Shown: positions 6,201-6,274 of the stretch, piece by piece
Position numbering within the stretch: the first letter of the stretch is position 1
Layout: each line of letters opens with the position of its first letter
Assembly (NCBI GenBank): GCA_023443455.1
Contig: JAEZUE010000106.1
Coordinates: 1 to 6,274, forward strand
Reading direction: 5' to 3'
DNA: 6,274 bases
Source of the DNA: Verrucomicrobiota bacterium
GTDB lineage: Bacteria > Verrucomicrobiota > Verrucomicrobiia > Opitutales > Opitutaceae
Notes under the pieces: model-generated
Seen by the model: the letters and a program-made list of their open reading frames with translations, nothing else
Databases searched by the model: none
Told to the model about the DNA's origin: nothing
Made by a program: the position numbers and the translations under genes

Positions 6201-6255
6201 GGTCGGGCGAACCCTCCGGGTGAGCCGCGGGGCGGCGGGGGCGCCGCGCCCGACC
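6201..6255. promoter_or_regulatory. Leader dyad upstream of the MFS-cytochrome gene
   Basis: GGTCGGGCG at 6201-6209 pairs exactly with CGCCCGACC at 6247-6255. Inside the 37-nt interval, GCCGC (6224-6228) and GCGGC (6232-6236) form a 5-bp stem with a 3-nt loop. In the minus-strand transcript the outer stem would end 16 nt before the start codon at 6184, so it could affect translation initiation. An A6 tract on the minus strand (T6 at 6263-6268 on plus) lies just upstream. With such GC-rich sequence, chance pairing is possible; no known riboswitch was recognised and no promoter was identified. Confidence 0.3.
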
Positions 6256-6274
6256 CCCGGGGTTTTTTGTGTTG

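Noticed and set aside
1..6274. CRISPR array, tRNA, rRNA, insertion sequence or attachment site
   Set aside because: No regularly spaced repeats, cloverleaf sequence, transposase or terminal inverted repeats were seen by reading; a computed repeat search was not possible.

Overview
This is a GC-rich (roughly 70%) bacterial window with five well-supported protein genes. Four lie on the minus strand and one on the plus strand. None of the five starts has a convincing Shine-Dalgarno sequence. Together with the high GC, the exported proteins and the c-type cytochrome, this suggests a Gram-negative respiring bacterium, possibly a Verrucomicrobiota member such as an Opitutaceae. That placement is an inference, because no marker gene is present.

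Layout from left to right. Positions 1-534 hold no credible gene: the stretch is G-rich on the plus strand, with several dyad symmetries (one a perfect 16-bp palindrome) and a possible promoter. At 535-1143 (+) is a small exported protein of unknown function. It converges on a papain-like (C1A) cysteine peptidase at 1222-2028 (-). A non-coding gap of 224 bp containing a hairpin separates the peptidase from a sensor histidine kinase at 2253-3620 (-) and its OmpR-type response regulator at 3657-4322 (-). The regulator start codon overlaps the stop codon of a 621-residue membrane protein at 4319-6184 (-). The last 90 bp are a GC-rich leader with dyad symmetry and a T6 tract.

The most notable object is the 621-residue protein: a 12-helix MFS-like membrane region fused to two periplasmic cytochrome c modules. 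The first module resembles CcoO, the monohaem subunit of cbb3 oxidase. The second has a haem motif in which tyrosine replaces the first cysteine (YTSCH). The ATGA overlap with the response regulator and the 36-nt spacing to the kinase suggest one transcription unit, membrane redox protein then regulator then kinase. A plausible reading is that the two-component system senses a periplasmic signal (metal or redox) linked to the electron-transfer or transport task of the fusion protein. The partner enzyme, if any, lies outside the window. The peptidase and the small exported protein look unrelated to this unit.
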